The notes beneath the pieces are model-generated. The model did not search any database, was not told the origin of the DNA, and worked only from the letters and a program-made list of their open reading frames with translations. A DNA stretch of 64,000 nucleotides, taken from NCBI GenBank assembly GCA_030149165.1, contig JASBRY010000009.1:558001-622000 (forward strand). The letters run 5' to 3'. This DNA is from Phycisphaerales bacterium (GTDB lineage: Bacteria; Planctomycetota; Phycisphaerae; Phycisphaerales; UBA1924). The position numbers and the translations under genes are program-made. Shown here one piece after another: positions 1 through 9,032 of this stretch (positions are counted from its first letter, which is position 1; every line of letters starts with the position of its first letter).

Positions 1-2179
1 GTCCCTCGCGCTGCACACCATCGAGTGGTTTGATAACGATTTCTTGCTGACCAATGACCGAGGACACTCGGACTCCGATCATGCGTTGGTTGTGACTGAT
101 GACCACGACAAAGCTTTCGCTTGTGCGCTCAGATTCCGGCGTGTCGAAGACTTCCTGAGCACTGATGAGCGGATATACCTGACCTCTCAAGTGGATCACA
201 GGATCCGATCCGATCTCAGAGATCTGGTTCTCTTCTGGACGCACGATCTCGGTGATATTGCTCAGCGGGATCGCAAAGACTTCATCAGCGACCGCGACCA
301 TCATCGCGGGCATGATTGCTACAGTGAGCGGGATCGTGATGGTGAGTGTTGTGCCTTTGCCGGTCTCGGATTCGATCGAGAGCTCGCCCTTGAGTTTGGA
401 CTCGATGTTCGTGCGGACAACATCCATCCCGACCCCTCGTCCGGACAGATCGGAGACCTGCGCCGCGGTCGAGAATCCGGCTTCGAGGATAAAGCGGAAG
501 ACCTCTTCATCCGGCATAGTGCTCAGTTGCTCCTCCGTCACCAATCCACGCTCAATCGCTTTGGCGCCGATGACCTCTCGATCCAAGCCTTTTCCGTCGT
601 CAATGATCTGCACGCGCACATGCGATCCGGCGTGTCCCGCGATCAGCTTGATCGTGCCCGTCTCGTCTTTCCCTGCCTTGATGCGATCTTCCGGCTTTTC
701 AATCCCGTGATCTCCGGAGTTGCGGAGCAGGTGAACAAGCGGATCACCGAGTTCTTCGATGACGGACTTGTCGACCTCAGTGTCCGCACCCTCGATCACC
801 AGGTTGATCTTCTTCTCGGTTTTGGATGCGAGATCACGGATCAGCCGTGGGTACTTGCCGAAGAGTTTTTCGAGCGGCTGCATGCGTGTGCGCATCACGG
901 CCATCTGGATGTCGCCGGTCACGCGATCCAGCGTACCTGTAGTGGCGCTGATCTGCTCGATGAGTTCACTATCAACATTCGATTTTTCGATGTCTTCCGC
1001 GATCGCACCGATGCGGTTTTTCTGGAGCACCAGTTCGCCGACCAGGTTCATCAGAGATTCGAGTCTTCCCACCTCGACACGGATGGTCTGTTCGATCTGA
1101 CCGATCGCGGTTCGCTTGATGGTATTGCTTGCGTCTGAGGTTTGGGCTTGAGCCGGAGCCTCGATGCTCGGGAGTGCCGATTCAGTAGGATTGGTTGGGA
1201 TTGACTGTGTCTCTGGGAGGTCTCCGAACTTGATTCCGTCGGTGTGGAGTGCTGCGAATCCATCCGCATGGACATCAAGCACTGCGTCCTCATGGATGTT
1301 TCCTTCAAGGAGCTGGTTGATGCGATCCAGGATGGTCGAGGTGTCCCAGCTGATCAAGATCTGCTGTTCCAGATGCGATGTCTGTTCTGCGAGGAGCAGG
1401 CACAGTCCGGCGAGTCTCGGAGACAACTGATGGATGATCTCATCGCTGAGTGAATCGAGCTTGCCAACCGCGAGTCCGAGTTGGGACGCGAGGATCATGA
1501 TCTCTGAGATATCGAAGAAATCAACAGTTTTGATCAACTCTTCGCTCGCTTCAACAAGCGCATCAATCGTCGATTCACGAGTTTCTGGATTCTCAAGCTG
1601 ATCGAGGTTGCTCTGGATCTGCTTCAGTGAGTCACCGATGTCGCTCGTGAGCAGATCGATCAGGTCGAGCTTCGAGGAATCGAGTGAGAGTTGTAGGATT
1701 GTGCGTCCATCCGGATGCTGCTGTACATCAGCATCAGAGTCGGTGGCCGTTGCACATGGTTTGTTGGTATCAGCCGCTGATGCAGAGCCGTCTGCGAGCA
1801 CAGAGAGTGATTCGATGAGTTGCGAATCCGCTTTGGTGAGATCGGTGATTCCAGAGGTGATCTCATCGAACTGGATCTTGAGTACATCGATCGCCGCGAG
1901 CAGTAGGTCCATCTCGGCCGAGCCGATCACGATGTCACCGTTGCGTGCGGTATTGAGCGCCCCCTCGGCGACATGCGCGATCTCAACAAGATTGGTCATC
2001 GCGAGGAACGAAGCGCTTCCCTTGATGGTGTGCAGCGCGCGGAAGATCTGATTCAGCAGATCGGGGTCTTCTGGTGTGGATTCAAGATGGACAAGATCTC
2101 CCTCGAGCTGCTCGAGCAGTTCGCCGGACTCGGTAATGAAGTCCTGTAGGATTTCTGGATCAAACTCGTGGGTGGACAT
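1..2179 (-). CDS. cheA: Chemotaxis histidine kinase CheA (3' end beyond window)
   Basis: CheA autophosphorylates on a His using ATP when chemoreceptors signal and passes the phosphate to CheY/CheB. 726 codons are inside the window and the C-terminus lies beyond the left edge. Visible in order: an HPt domain with the phospho-acceptor His50 in LHTIKG; a long variable linker (about 120-350); the dimerisation helices with LMNLVGELVLQKNR; the ATPase domain with an N box HLLRNSGDHGIE, DDGKG, and a G2 box SGRGVGMDVV; then the start of the CheW-like regulatory domain (MMVAVADEVFAIPL). Start is the ATG 9 bases after the cheR stop, with AAGGAAC just upstream. It is the last visible gene of cheB-cheW-cheR-cheA, so it is probably cotranscribed. 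No receiver domain is visible, but one could follow beyond the edge. Confidence 0.95.
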   Translation of the reverse strand, partial: MSTHEFDPEILQDFITESGELLEQLEGDLVHLESTPEDPDLLNQIFRALHTIKGSASFLAMTNLVEIAHVAEGALNTARNGDIVIGSAEMDLLLAAIDVLKIQFDEITSGITDLTKADSQLIESLSVLADGSASAADTNKPCATATDSDADVQQHPDGRTILQLSLDSSKLDLIDLLTSDIGDSLKQIQSNLDQLENPETRESTIDALVEASEELIKTVDFFDISEIMILASQLGLAVGKLDSLSDEIIHQLSPRLAGLCLLLAEQTSHLEQQILISWDTSTILDRINQLLEGNIHEDAVLDVHADGFAALHTDGIKFGDLPETQSIPTNPTESALPSIEAPAQAQTSDASNTIKRTAIGQIEQTIRVEVGRLESLMNLVGELVLQKNRIGAIAEDIEKSNVDSELIEQISATTGTLDRVTGDIQMAVMRTRMQPLEKLFGKYPRLIRDLASKTEKKINLVIEGADTEVDKSVIEELGDPLVHLLRNSGDHGIEKPEDRIKAGKDETGTIKLIAGHAGSHVRVQIIDDGKGLDREVIGAKAIERGLVTEEQLSTMPDEEVFRFILEAGFSTAAQVSDLSGRGVGMDVVRTNIESKLKGELSIESETGKGTTLTITIPLTVAIMPAMMVAVADEVFAIPLSNITEIVRPEENQISEIGSDPVIHLRGQVYPLISAQEVFDTPESERTSESFVVVISHNQRMIGVRVSSVIGQQEIVIKPLDGVQREG

Positions 2180-2188
2180 GTTCGTTCC

Positions 2189-3058
2189 TTACGCTTTCAT
2201 TTCGAGGTATTGAGGTCTTTGGTAGCAGAATCCCTGTGGGATTGGGAGCTGAACAAAGTCCGTTGTGAGGTCTTTGATGCGCTCAGAGTGACCAATGAAC
2301 AAGGTCCCGTCCTGTGCGAGTTGGTTGGCGAACATCGAGATGACATTCTTTTTCATGTCGTCATCAAAGTAGATCAACACATTCCGGCAGAAGATCACAT
2401 CCCAGGTCCCGTGACGCTTCGCCGCCATCCGGTCCTTGAGGTTGTGACGCTCGAAGTTGACCATCTGACGGATGTTCTCGTTGAGTCTGTAGTCACGCCC
2501 TTCAACTGTGAAGTAGCGATCCTTGATCAATGAAGGCGTCGAGCGGACCGCGTAGTTGTTGTACACCCCTGATTGCGCGACTTTGAGTGCTTTCTCTGAG
2601 ATGTCGGTCCCCAAGATCTCGATGTGCCAATCGTTCTGCCGCACACCAAGCGTGCGATCGATCAACATCGCGAGAGTGAATGGTTCCTCGCCCGTCGAGC
2701 ATGCCGCCGACCAGATCCGGAGGCGTTTATTGCTTGAACGCGACTCGAGCAACTCAGGGAGAATCTGATGCTCAAAGACCGCGAGCTGAGCATCGTTGCG
2801 GAAGAAGCTGGTCTCATTGATCGTGATCCGATTGAACATCTCCTGGAACTCATCCATCTGGTATGGCCCCATGGTCAGATACGCGAGGTATTGATCGAAG
2901 TCATCCATCTCCAACTCGCGGAGTCTGTGCGAGAGTCTGGATTCGAGGATGTATTGCTTGGATTCTGGGAAGTGGATCCCTGAGCGGTCGTAAATGATCT
3001 GCGAGAGTCGTGTGAACTGCTCGTTGGACATGGCGATTTTGTTCGATGTGATGGTCAT
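2189..3058 (-). CDS. cheR: Chemotaxis protein methyltransferase CheR
   Basis: CheR methylates glutamates of chemoreceptors with S-adenosylmethionine and so sets adaptation with CheB. The 289 residues match the usual CheR length. The N-terminal helical CheR_N domain covers about 1-75 (YDRSGIHFPESK), followed by the Rossmann methyltransferase domain with the SAM motif WSAACSTGEEPFTLAM (about 125-140) and RNVLIYFD near 225. The start ATG has GAGGAA about 5 bases upstream. It lies 27 bases after cheW and 9 bases before cheA, which supports one operon. No TPR extension is present. Confidence 0.96.
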   Translation of the reverse strand: MTITSNKIAMSNEQFTRLSQIIYDRSGIHFPESKQYILESRLSHRLRELEMDDFDQYLAYLTMGPYQMDEFQEMFNRITINETSFFRNDAQLAVFEHQILPELLESRSSNKRLRIWSAACSTGEEPFTLAMLIDRTLGVRQNDWHIEILGTDISEKALKVAQSGVYNNYAVRSTPSLIKDRYFTVEGRDYRLNENIRQMVNFERHNLKDRMAAKRHGTWDVIFCRNVLIYFDDDMKKNVISMFANQLAQDGTLFIGHSERIKDLTTDFVQLPIPQGFCYQRPQYLEMKA

Positions 3059-3085
3059 ATTGTTCCTCGTGCCTGTACCTATTGA

Positions 3086-3595
3086 TCAAGCCGCTTTTGA
3101 GCGCACGGAATCGAGCATGTATATTGATTCAGCAGAAATGAGCTTGTCCAGATCAAGCAGGATCATGAGGGTCTCATCGAGTTTCGCGACGCCTTGGATG
3201 TAGCTTGTGTTGTGTCCGCTTGTGATCTGAGGAGTCGGCTCGATGATGCGTGGATCGATCTGGAGCACTTGGTGAACAGCATCGACAATGAACCCAACAG
3301 TCGAACCCTGGACCTCAACAACAACAATCCGTGATGACTCGCTCTGTTCGGAGGCATCGATTCCCAATCGAGTACGCAGATCCAGAACGGGGACGATTCG
3401 TCCTCGAAGATTGATCACGCCGCAGACACCTTCCGGAGACTGTGGCACCTGTGTAAGCTCCATCATCCGATTGATTTCTTGAACACGAAGGATGTCCACA
3501 GCGAACTGTTCGGATCCCACTTTGAAACTCACGAGACGGATAAGTTCATTTCCGAGTGAAGGGTCGACGGAGTTTGTTGAGGTTTGTTCATTCAT
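3086..3595 (-). CDS. cheW: Chemotaxis coupling protein CheW
   Basis: CheW bridges chemoreceptors to the CheA kinase. This 169-residue protein is essentially one CheW domain with the typical strands LVSFKVGSEQFAVDILRVQEI (split here as LVSFKVG and FAVDILRVQEI), the INLRG turn, RIVPVLDLRTRLG, and a C-terminal region with VDAVHQVLQI. The start ATG has AAGGA eight bases upstream. It sits between cheB and cheR on the same strand with 77 and 27 base gaps. The first 15 residues are a polar, unconserved-looking tail. Confidence 0.95.
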   Translation of the reverse strand: MNEQTSTNSVDPSLGNELIRLVSFKVGSEQFAVDILRVQEINRMMELTQVPQSPEGVCGVINLRGRIVPVLDLRTRLGIDASEQSESSRIVVVEVQGSTVGFIVDAVHQVLQIDPRIIEPTPQITSGHNTSYIQGVAKLDETLMILLDLDKLISAESIYMLDSVRSKAA

Positions 3596-3672
3596 GTCAT
3601 GGTCCTTCGGAGTGGAGTCGCTTCGGTATCGTCAATCGAGTGGCGCGAGTCAATGGTCAGTGAGAATTTCGT

Positions 3673-4815
3673 CTATGCGATCTTGCGTTGGAGCGATGAA
3701 TCAGATTGATCACCTGTTTGTGTGGTGTTGCAGACACGATGAAGCACAGATTTGATGTCTGCTGGACACAGAATTGAGTTTGCAGATCCGTTCTCAACAA
3801 CAGCGCGAGGCATGCCGTAGACAACACAACTGCTTTGGTCTTGTGCGATCACATGTCCACCGGCTTGTCGGATCTTGCGAGCGCCCTCAGCGCCGTCTTC
3901 TCCCATGCCGGTCAGTTGAATCGCGAGCACGCCGGACCCATAGAACTCCGCAGCACTTGAAAAGAGTAAATCAACAGACGGCTTGTAGAGCGAGTTTGGG
4001 TATTCATCAACCGTGCGTGCGATGAGCTTCTTCCCGGCGACCATCGTTGGCTTGAGATGCTTCCCGCCTTGCGCGATATAGATCTGAGGCTTGATCATCG
4101 CTGTCCCGTGCTCAGCGAGGACAGCGCCGCATCCACTCTGCGCATCGATCCGATTCGCAAGCGATCGTGTAAAGAGCTCCGGCATGTGCTGAGCAACGAT
4201 CACTGGGACAGGGAGCGTTGATGGGAGTTGGTCGAAGAGATCTTCAAGCACCGGCGGACCACCGGTGGATGATCCGATGACAATCACCTTGATCCCCTCA
4301 GGCATCACCCAATCATCGAACTTGGTGCACACACCTGAGATGCTGTGTTCAGTATCCTGATTTGTGGACGCCGCGGAACTGCGCCCATGAGAGTTGCTAG
4401 TCCGCAGACTCTTGCGATGCGTCCCGATCGCTCTGAGTTTCTCGAGGAGTTGGGTGTTGAACTGCTGATCGTGACGGCCAACCACCTGAGGGTCTTTGGC
4501 AATGAAGTCCGAGGCTCCGAGCTTGAGCGCTTTGAGCGCTTCCGTGCTGCCATCAACGGTGAGTGAAGAGCACATCAAAACCGCAGGCGGATTCTCTTTG
4601 CAAATCATCATGATCTGTTTGAGCGCGTCAATGCCGTTCAAGCGAGGCATCTCGATATCGAGTGTGACGAGATCAGGTTTGAGTTGCTCCGCTTTGGTCA
4701 CCCCCTCGGCGCCATCGCGTGCGATCCCAACGACTTCCATCTCGGGATCAGCGTTGATCATCTCCCCAATGACCTTCCGCATGAACGCAGAATCATCTAT
4801 AACTAATACACGCAC
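3673..4815 (-). CDS. cheB: Chemotaxis response regulator protein-glutamate methylesterase CheB
   Basis: CheB removes methyl groups from chemoreceptors when phosphorylated by CheA. An N-terminal receiver domain (1-125) shows the acidic pair in VIDDSAF, the phospho-acceptor Asp53 in TLDIEMP and Lys107. A linker (about 130-170) joins it to the methylesterase domain with the catalytic serine in GSSTGG (Ser183), the histidine in VAQHMP (His210) and the late aspartate in LTGMGEDGAEG. The start is GTG, supported by GAGAGGAG six to seven bases upstream. It is the first gene of the chemotaxis operon. A short receiver-domain relic lies directly upstream in the same orientation (4829-4894). Confidence 0.95.
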   Translation of the reverse strand: MRVLVIDDSAFMRKVIGEMINADPEMEVVGIARDGAEGVTKAEQLKPDLVTLDIEMPRLNGIDALKQIMMICKENPPAVLMCSSLTVDGSTEALKALKLGASDFIAKDPQVVGRHDQQFNTQLLEKLRAIGTHRKSLRTSNSHGRSSAASTNQDTEHSISGVCTKFDDWVMPEGIKVIVIGSSTGGPPVLEDLFDQLPSTLPVPVIVAQHMPELFTRSLANRIDAQSGCGAVLAEHGTAMIKPQIYIAQGGKHLKPTMVAGKKLIARTVDEYPNSLYKPSVDLLFSSAAEFYGSGVLAIQLTGMGEDGAEGARKIRQAGGHVIAQDQSSCVVYGMPRAVVENGSANSILCPADIKSVLHRVCNTTQTGDQSDSSLQRKIA

Positions 4816-4828
4816 TACCGATCTCCTC

Positions 4829-4894
4829 TCAAAAGGCTGAGATAATGGGGAGATCGAGTGGTTTGACGATGAACTTCACGAAGCCGGCTTGGAT
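4829..4894 (-). pseudogene. C-terminal relic of a CheY-like receiver domain
   Basis: The minus strand between the tRNA-Leu terminator and cheB reads about 20 codons that end in a stop and translate as QAGFVKF-IVKPLDLPI-ISAF. The A-G-x3-F-I-x-K-P-L-D-L-P pattern is that of the last beta strand and helix of a receiver domain, including the conserved Lys-Pro. There is no start and no room for the rest of the domain before the terminator, so it looks like the stub of a deleted cheY-type gene. Because the match is short, chance resemblance cannot be excluded. Its stop codon is 13 bases before cheB. Confidence 0.45.
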
Positions 4895-4897
4895 TGA

Positions 4898-4933
4898 CCA
4901 AAAATGACAAGAAGCACCGGCAATCGGTGCTTC
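4898..4933 (-). terminator. Rho-independent terminator of tRNA-Leu
   Basis: Directly downstream of tRNA-Leu on the minus strand is a perfect 9-bp hairpin GAAGCACCG/CGGTGCTTC with a 5-base loop, followed by a T-rich tract (TTGTCATTTTT). Confidence 0.75.
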
Positions 4934-4941
4934 TTGATCAA

Positions 4942-5026
4942 TGCCCAGGAGAGGATTCGAACCTCCACTCCCTTTACGAGAACCACCACCTCAAGGTGGC
5001 GCGTCTACCAATTCCGCCACCTGGGC
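4942..5026 (-). tRNA. tRNA-Leu (anticodon GAG)
   Basis: The minus strand folds as an 85-nt class II tRNA: acceptor GCCCAGG/CCTGGGC, D-arm TGGCGGAATTGGTAGACG, anticodon stem CCACC/GGTGG with loop TTGAGGT (anticodon GAG, reads CUC), a long variable arm and T-arm GGAGGTTCGAATCCTC. The discriminator is A, as expected for leucine. CCA is not encoded. A terminator follows immediately, so it appears to be a single-gene transcript. Confidence 0.95.
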
Positions 5027-5226
5027 CGCGGACCCCATATTTCACGGGGGAGGAAGTATACACCTTCGTGGAGCGTTGTCGACAGCGTCGGACTCCAGAT
5101 CGTGTCAAATCCTCGATTTCCCTCCCAGATCGGGGATGAACGGTTCTATGATTCATTGGACTTTGGGACACCCAAGGTCCGTGTAACACCCGAACCCTTC
5201 CAGAATACGAGCGATCGAGGTCCATC

Positions 5227-5688
5227 ATGCCCGTCTCCACTGATCAGATTATCTCCACCATCTCCGAACGCGCCAAAGCCGCGAATGTCTTCGGCACCAT
5301 CACTCCCTCAGAAAATCGAGTCGAGCTCGAGGCGTGGGGAGCCGCGGAACCAGCGTTCTATCGCGTGTATCTCGACAATGACTCCGCGATCGTTGAACTC
5401 GCGACCAAGGACCGCTGGCTCAGCGAATCCATCGAAGCGGAACTCGTCGAATCCGGCGATAAACTCGACGAACTCATCGAAGACGAGCTGGTCGATCTCG
5501 GATACGCCGAGGACACAGGTGCCGTGAAGTTCGAGCACTACCGCTCAGACGACATGGAGTTCGTGTTCCGTTCCAAAGTCATCCCACTTTCGGGACAGGA
5601 ACTCGACGATGCGTGTGTGCAGTGGCTCCTCGCGTACGAACAGTGCTTCCGTCAGCTTGGTGACATGGACGAAAGCGAAGAAGATTGA
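5227..5688 (+). CDS. Small acidic protein of unknown function
   Basis: This 153-residue protein is strongly acidic, with a run of Glu/Asp at the C-terminus (DMDESEED). I do not recognise its family. The alternating pattern (STISERAKAANVF, YRVYLDNDSAIVEL, MEFVFRSKVIP) suggests a small alpha/beta fold, loosely reminiscent of YbjN-like or secretion-chaperone folds, but that is only an impression. No signal peptide or membrane segment is visible. A weak GAGG-like sequence (CGAGGTCC) precedes the ATG. It is 54 bases upstream of the glycosyltransferase on the same strand and may be cotranscribed. Confidence 0.75.
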   Translation: MPVSTDQIISTISERAKAANVFGTITPSENRVELEAWGAAEPAFYRVYLDNDSAIVELATKDRWLSESIEAELVESGDKLDELIEDELVDLGYAEDTGAVKFEHYRSDDMEFVFRSKVIPLSGQELDDACVQWLLAYEQCFRQLGDMDESEED

Positions 5689-5742
5689 TCGAAACCAGCC
5701 CACTGGGCGCACGCGAGTGAAAGTGCTTGCGAAGGATCAGCC

Positions 5743-7218
5743 ATGCGGATACTCATGCTCGGGTGGGAGTTCCCACCATTCATCGCAGGCGGACTCGGGA
5801 CCGCGTGTGCCGGCTTGACCAAATCCATGGTCGAGCAGGGACACGAGATCACCTTCGTGTTCCCGCAGCCCATCCCAGAAGGGCACCAATCGCATGTGCG
5901 CCTGATCGGTCCACGCGTGCTCAGAGAACGCATCAATCACATCCGGAATCAGGAAAGTTCCGGAGAATCAAGCGAGTCTGTCGTGCACTCCACGCACGCG
6001 ATCCGCTCGACGACGACCACCCAGCACCATCAAACCTCGATCAAACAAGAGGTCATTGAGCAACTCTCCTCGACCTATCCGAGTTCGTATCCAGGAGTGG
6101 ATGCGAGCGATGTACTCCGCAGAGTCGTCGAAACCATCGAGCATTCCACGACAGAGCAGCACAACGAAATCATCCACGAGGGGCAGACGACCTCGATCCT
6201 GAGAGGACTCGCGAGCAGCAATGCTTCGACGCTCGCTGATGCGATGCAGGACGCGCTGGACTCGCTGGGAGAACTCGGGACTGGTTCCAAGGGATACTCC
6301 GGAGACCTCTTCGCGGACGCGGATCGCTACGCTCGGCTCGCAAGTGCGCTCTGCTTGCACGAGCAGTTCGATGTGATCCACGCGCATGATTGGTTGACCT
6401 ATCCCGCCGGAGTCGCGGTGCGTGCTTTGACGGGCAAGCCTTTGGTCTGTCACATCCACGCGACGGAGTTTGATCGTTCGGGTGAGCACATCAACCAGCA
6501 GGTGTATGACCTCGAGCGGATGGGGATGAACGCCGCGGATCGCGTGATCGCTGTCTCTCGTCTAACCAAAGCGATCGTCCATTCCAAATACGGCGTCCCA
6601 GACGAAAAGATCGATGTCGTCTACAACGGTGTCGAGCAGGACACAGTCCAGCCGGGACAGGGGACCGCGATCGAGAAGGATGAGAAAATCGTCCTGTTCT
6701 TGGGACGGATCACGATGCAGAAGGGACCTGAATACTTCATCCGCGCCGCGAAGCGCGTCCTGGAGGTCTATCCCAAGGTGAAGTTCGTCGTCGCGGGATC
6801 AGGTGATATGGCGGTCCGCATGATCGAGGACGCCGCGGCTCATGGGATCGGACACAAGGTGCTCTTCACAGGATTCCTGCGTGGACGCGATGTCGACAAG
6901 GTCTACGCGATGGCGGATTGCTATGTCATGCCTTCAGTATCCGAGCCGTTCGGGATCGCGCCGCTCGAAGCGATGCGCAACGACACGCCGGTGATTGTTT
7001 CCAATCAGTCCGGAGTCGCGGAAGTGCTCACGCACGCGCTCAAAGTGGACTTCTGGGACATCGACGAGATGGCCAACAAGATCGTCGCCGTGATGAAGTA
7101 TCCGCCGCTCAGCAAAACGCTGACAGAGCACGGGCGATTCGAGCTGCGTGGATTGACTTGGGACGGCGCGAGTGAGAAGACTGTCAAGTCCTACGCACGA
7201 GCGATCGCGAATCAATAA
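5743..7218 (+). CDS. GT4-type glycosyltransferase, glycogen/alpha-glucan synthase-like
   Basis: The protein (491 residues) has the GT-B fold of family 4/5 transferases. The N-terminal nucleotide-free lobe begins MLGWEFPPFIAGGLG, with the glycine loop that replaces KxGGL of GlgA. Later come HAHDWLTYPAG, CHIHATEFDR, the hinge VVYNGVE and the donor lobe LFLGRITMQKGPEYF, ending in SEPFGIAPLE, the EX7E motif that binds the nucleotide sugar. Residues about 65-145 form an insertion rich in Ser, Thr, Gln and His that is not part of the fold. A role in alpha-glucan synthesis is suggested by the GlgA-like start but the acceptor cannot be read from sequence. The gene converges with the ABC permease with a 6-base gap. 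Confidence 0.85.
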   Translation: MRILMLGWEFPPFIAGGLGTACAGLTKSMVEQGHEITFVFPQPIPEGHQSHVRLIGPRVLRERINHIRNQESSGESSESVVHSTHAIRSTTTTQHHQTSIKQEVIEQLSSTYPSSYPGVDASDVLRRVVETIEHSTTEQHNEIIHEGQTTSILRGLASSNASTLADAMQDALDSLGELGTGSKGYSGDLFADADRYARLASALCLHEQFDVIHAHDWLTYPAGVAVRALTGKPLVCHIHATEFDRSGEHINQQVYDLERMGMNAADRVIAVSRLTKAIVHSKYGVPDEKIDVVYNGVEQDTVQPGQGTAIEKDEKIVLFLGRITMQKGPEYFIRAAKRVLEVYPKVKFVVAGSGDMAVRMIEDAAAHGIGHKVLFTGFLRGRDVDKVYAMADCYVMPSVSEPFGIAPLEAMRNDTPVIVSNQSGVAEVLTHALKVDFWDIDEMANKIVAVMKYPPLSKTLTEHGRFELRGLTWDGASEKTVKSYARAIANQ

Positions 7219-7224
7219 TTCGAT

Positions 7225-8745
7225 TCAGCCCACATCGCGTCCCTGGAACAGCACCACGGCGAGTCCGAGGAAGACGATAATCTGGAAACCGCTGTAGATC
7301 GCGACGAGCACGAGGTGCGACATCGGGACGGGTTGGTTCTTGTTGATCGCGTCGATGAGCCAGAACGATTGCATGTTCGGGATGACGGACCACGCGACCA
7401 GCGGCGCCATGTTGGTCTTGGTTGGTGTCAGGAACACGGAGTCCTTCGGGAGTGGGGGACGCGACACAGGGACAACCTCACGACCGATCTGCATAACAAG
7501 CATCGATTGTCCGAGCGAGTTGGGATCGATCTCCACGATCATTAGCCCCGGCTCATCGCGTGTGTTTTCGACAAGCTCGTCTTCAGGATCGAATGGTTTG
7601 AATGGCGGGGTGACCAGTCCAACGCCGTTGGGAGATGAGCCGTAGTAGAACGAATCTCCCGGCTCAAGCTGCACAGTGGGGGGACCCAATAGATCGATAA
7701 TCAGCATCGATCCCGGCTCACGCAGCATGATCTCGCGCCACTGTGGATCGTCAACTTCACCCATCGCCATCACCTCGCGGATGCTGACGAAGTTGCGAGG
7801 GTCATATCCGAGCGATTCAAACTCGAGCACATCGATGCCGTTGCGCTGTGCCGCGAGCTCCCAGACCTCGTTGCGGCGGAAGTCGTACGCATCGAGTTTG
7901 GTCGGAGAGCGCGTGCTCGCGATCTCCGCGACGCGTTCGTTGGAGTACACATGACGACCAATGAAGTGGTTGGACATCAATCCGAGCAAGAATACAAACG
8001 CGCAGATAACGATCGTGAGTACCTGGCCGACGCGCGTCGAAACAGCGGTCGCGACGGCAGAAATCACCAAGAGCGCCAGTCCGAGCGCGACACACGACAT
8101 CACGATCTGAGGAGTGAAATCCGTCCCGATCGGTTGGAACTCCCACTCGTCATTGAGCAGCAGCATCCCCACATACGCGATCCACATGAGCGGAAGCATG
8201 AGCAGCGTCGCGGTCTGTCCGAAAGACCAGCCGTAGATAAAGTTCCCGATCGCGGCGATCAGGATCGATCCGAAAAGCGCCGTGAGTCCGAAGGTGATCA
8301 CCACAAAGTCGGGTTCATCCGCAGCGGTGGTTTGCACGCCGTGACGCACCGCGAGCAGCAGCATTGCGACCATGATCCCAATCGCGATGGTCATCGCGCC
8401 CGCAATCCCGAGGTATTTCCCGATGATCACACTTGGTCTGCTGATTGGTTTAGAGACCACAGTCAGGATAGTCTTGTTCTCGATCTCGCGAGAGATCGCG
8501 GCGGTAGCGATGAATGCCGCGAGCACGATCCCAAGCACGAAGACCGTGGACATGGAAACATCGTACAGGAGCTTGTTGTCGCCCGTGACCTCTCCTGGGA
8601 CTTGTGAGCGTCCCATCGTGAATCCGATGATCCAGGTATTGAGGACCTGCAGGAACGCCGCGATGAGCATCATGATGACGAGCACCGGCTGTCGGAGGCT
8701 CTCAATCAACGAGTTTCGTGCGATGGGGAGGATGTGGGCAATCAT
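7225..8745 (-). CDS. ABC-2 type transporter permease (first of two in the cluster)
   Basis: This 506-residue integral membrane protein starts MIAHILPIARNSLIESLRQP, the typical beginning of an ABC-2/NosY-like permease. The motif AISREIENKTILTVVSKPISRP is the coupling segment seen in exporters of this group. About five or six spans are visible in the first 270 residues, then a soluble stretch of about 200 residues and a last span at the C-terminus. The ATG at 8745 is preferred over an upstream non-ATG start. It has no clear Shine-Dalgarno sequence. No ATPase is adjacent; the nearest one is at 13719-15020, divergent in orientation, which probably powers both permeases. Confidence 0.85.
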   Translation of the reverse strand: MIAHILPIARNSLIESLRQPVLVIMMLIAAFLQVLNTWIIGFTMGRSQVPGEVTGDNKLLYDVSMSTVFVLGIVLAAFIATAAISREIENKTILTVVSKPISRPSVIIGKYLGIAGAMTIAIGIMVAMLLLAVRHGVQTTAADEPDFVVITFGLTALFGSILIAAIGNFIYGWSFGQTATLLMLPLMWIAYVGMLLLNDEWEFQPIGTDFTPQIVMSCVALGLALLVISAVATAVSTRVGQVLTIVICAFVFLLGLMSNHFIGRHVYSNERVAEIASTRSPTKLDAYDFRRNEVWELAAQRNGIDVLEFESLGYDPRNFVSIREVMAMGEVDDPQWREIMLREPGSMLIIDLLGPPTVQLEPGDSFYYGSSPNGVGLVTPPFKPFDPEDELVENTRDEPGLMIVEIDPNSLGQSMLVMQIGREVVPVSRPPLPKDSVFLTPTKTNMAPLVAWSVIPNMQSFWLIDAINKNQPVPMSHLVLVAIYSGFQIIVFLGLAVVLFQGRDVG

Positions 8746-9032
8746 TCGGTGGAGATAGTAGGGGGTGTTCCCGCTTGTGTACGCACAGAGTGAGCGCATG
8801 TTTCGCGCCTGAGAAGATCATCTATCCGGGTGTGCTCCAGTTGAGCTCGGGAGATCATAAATCTTGGTGGAGTTGGTGCGATCCGCAGAACCCCCAACAG
8901 ATCCTTGTCGTACTGGACACCGCCGAGGGGACACGACAGTCGGCTGGGGGACGGTGCTTGTGAGGGTTTGAGACGCGAAGGGTGGATTCCCGGCGTCCTG
9001 ATGCCCACAATAGAGCCACGGTCTCCCAATCG

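Noticed and set aside
44-1138. Long open frame on the plus strand opposite cheA
   Set aside because: It runs antisense to a clear CheA sequence, has no domain and begins without a Shine-Dalgarno sequence. It follows from the codon bias of the real gene.
4898-5226. Mobile element at tRNA-Leu
   Set aside because: No integrase, no repeat of the tRNA end and no element boundary is visible; only the receiver-domain stub is odd.
7951-8607. Open frame of 218 codons on the plus strand opposite the ABC permease
   Set aside because: Composition is dominated by Arg, Asp and His, typical of an antisense shadow, and the permease reading is convincing.
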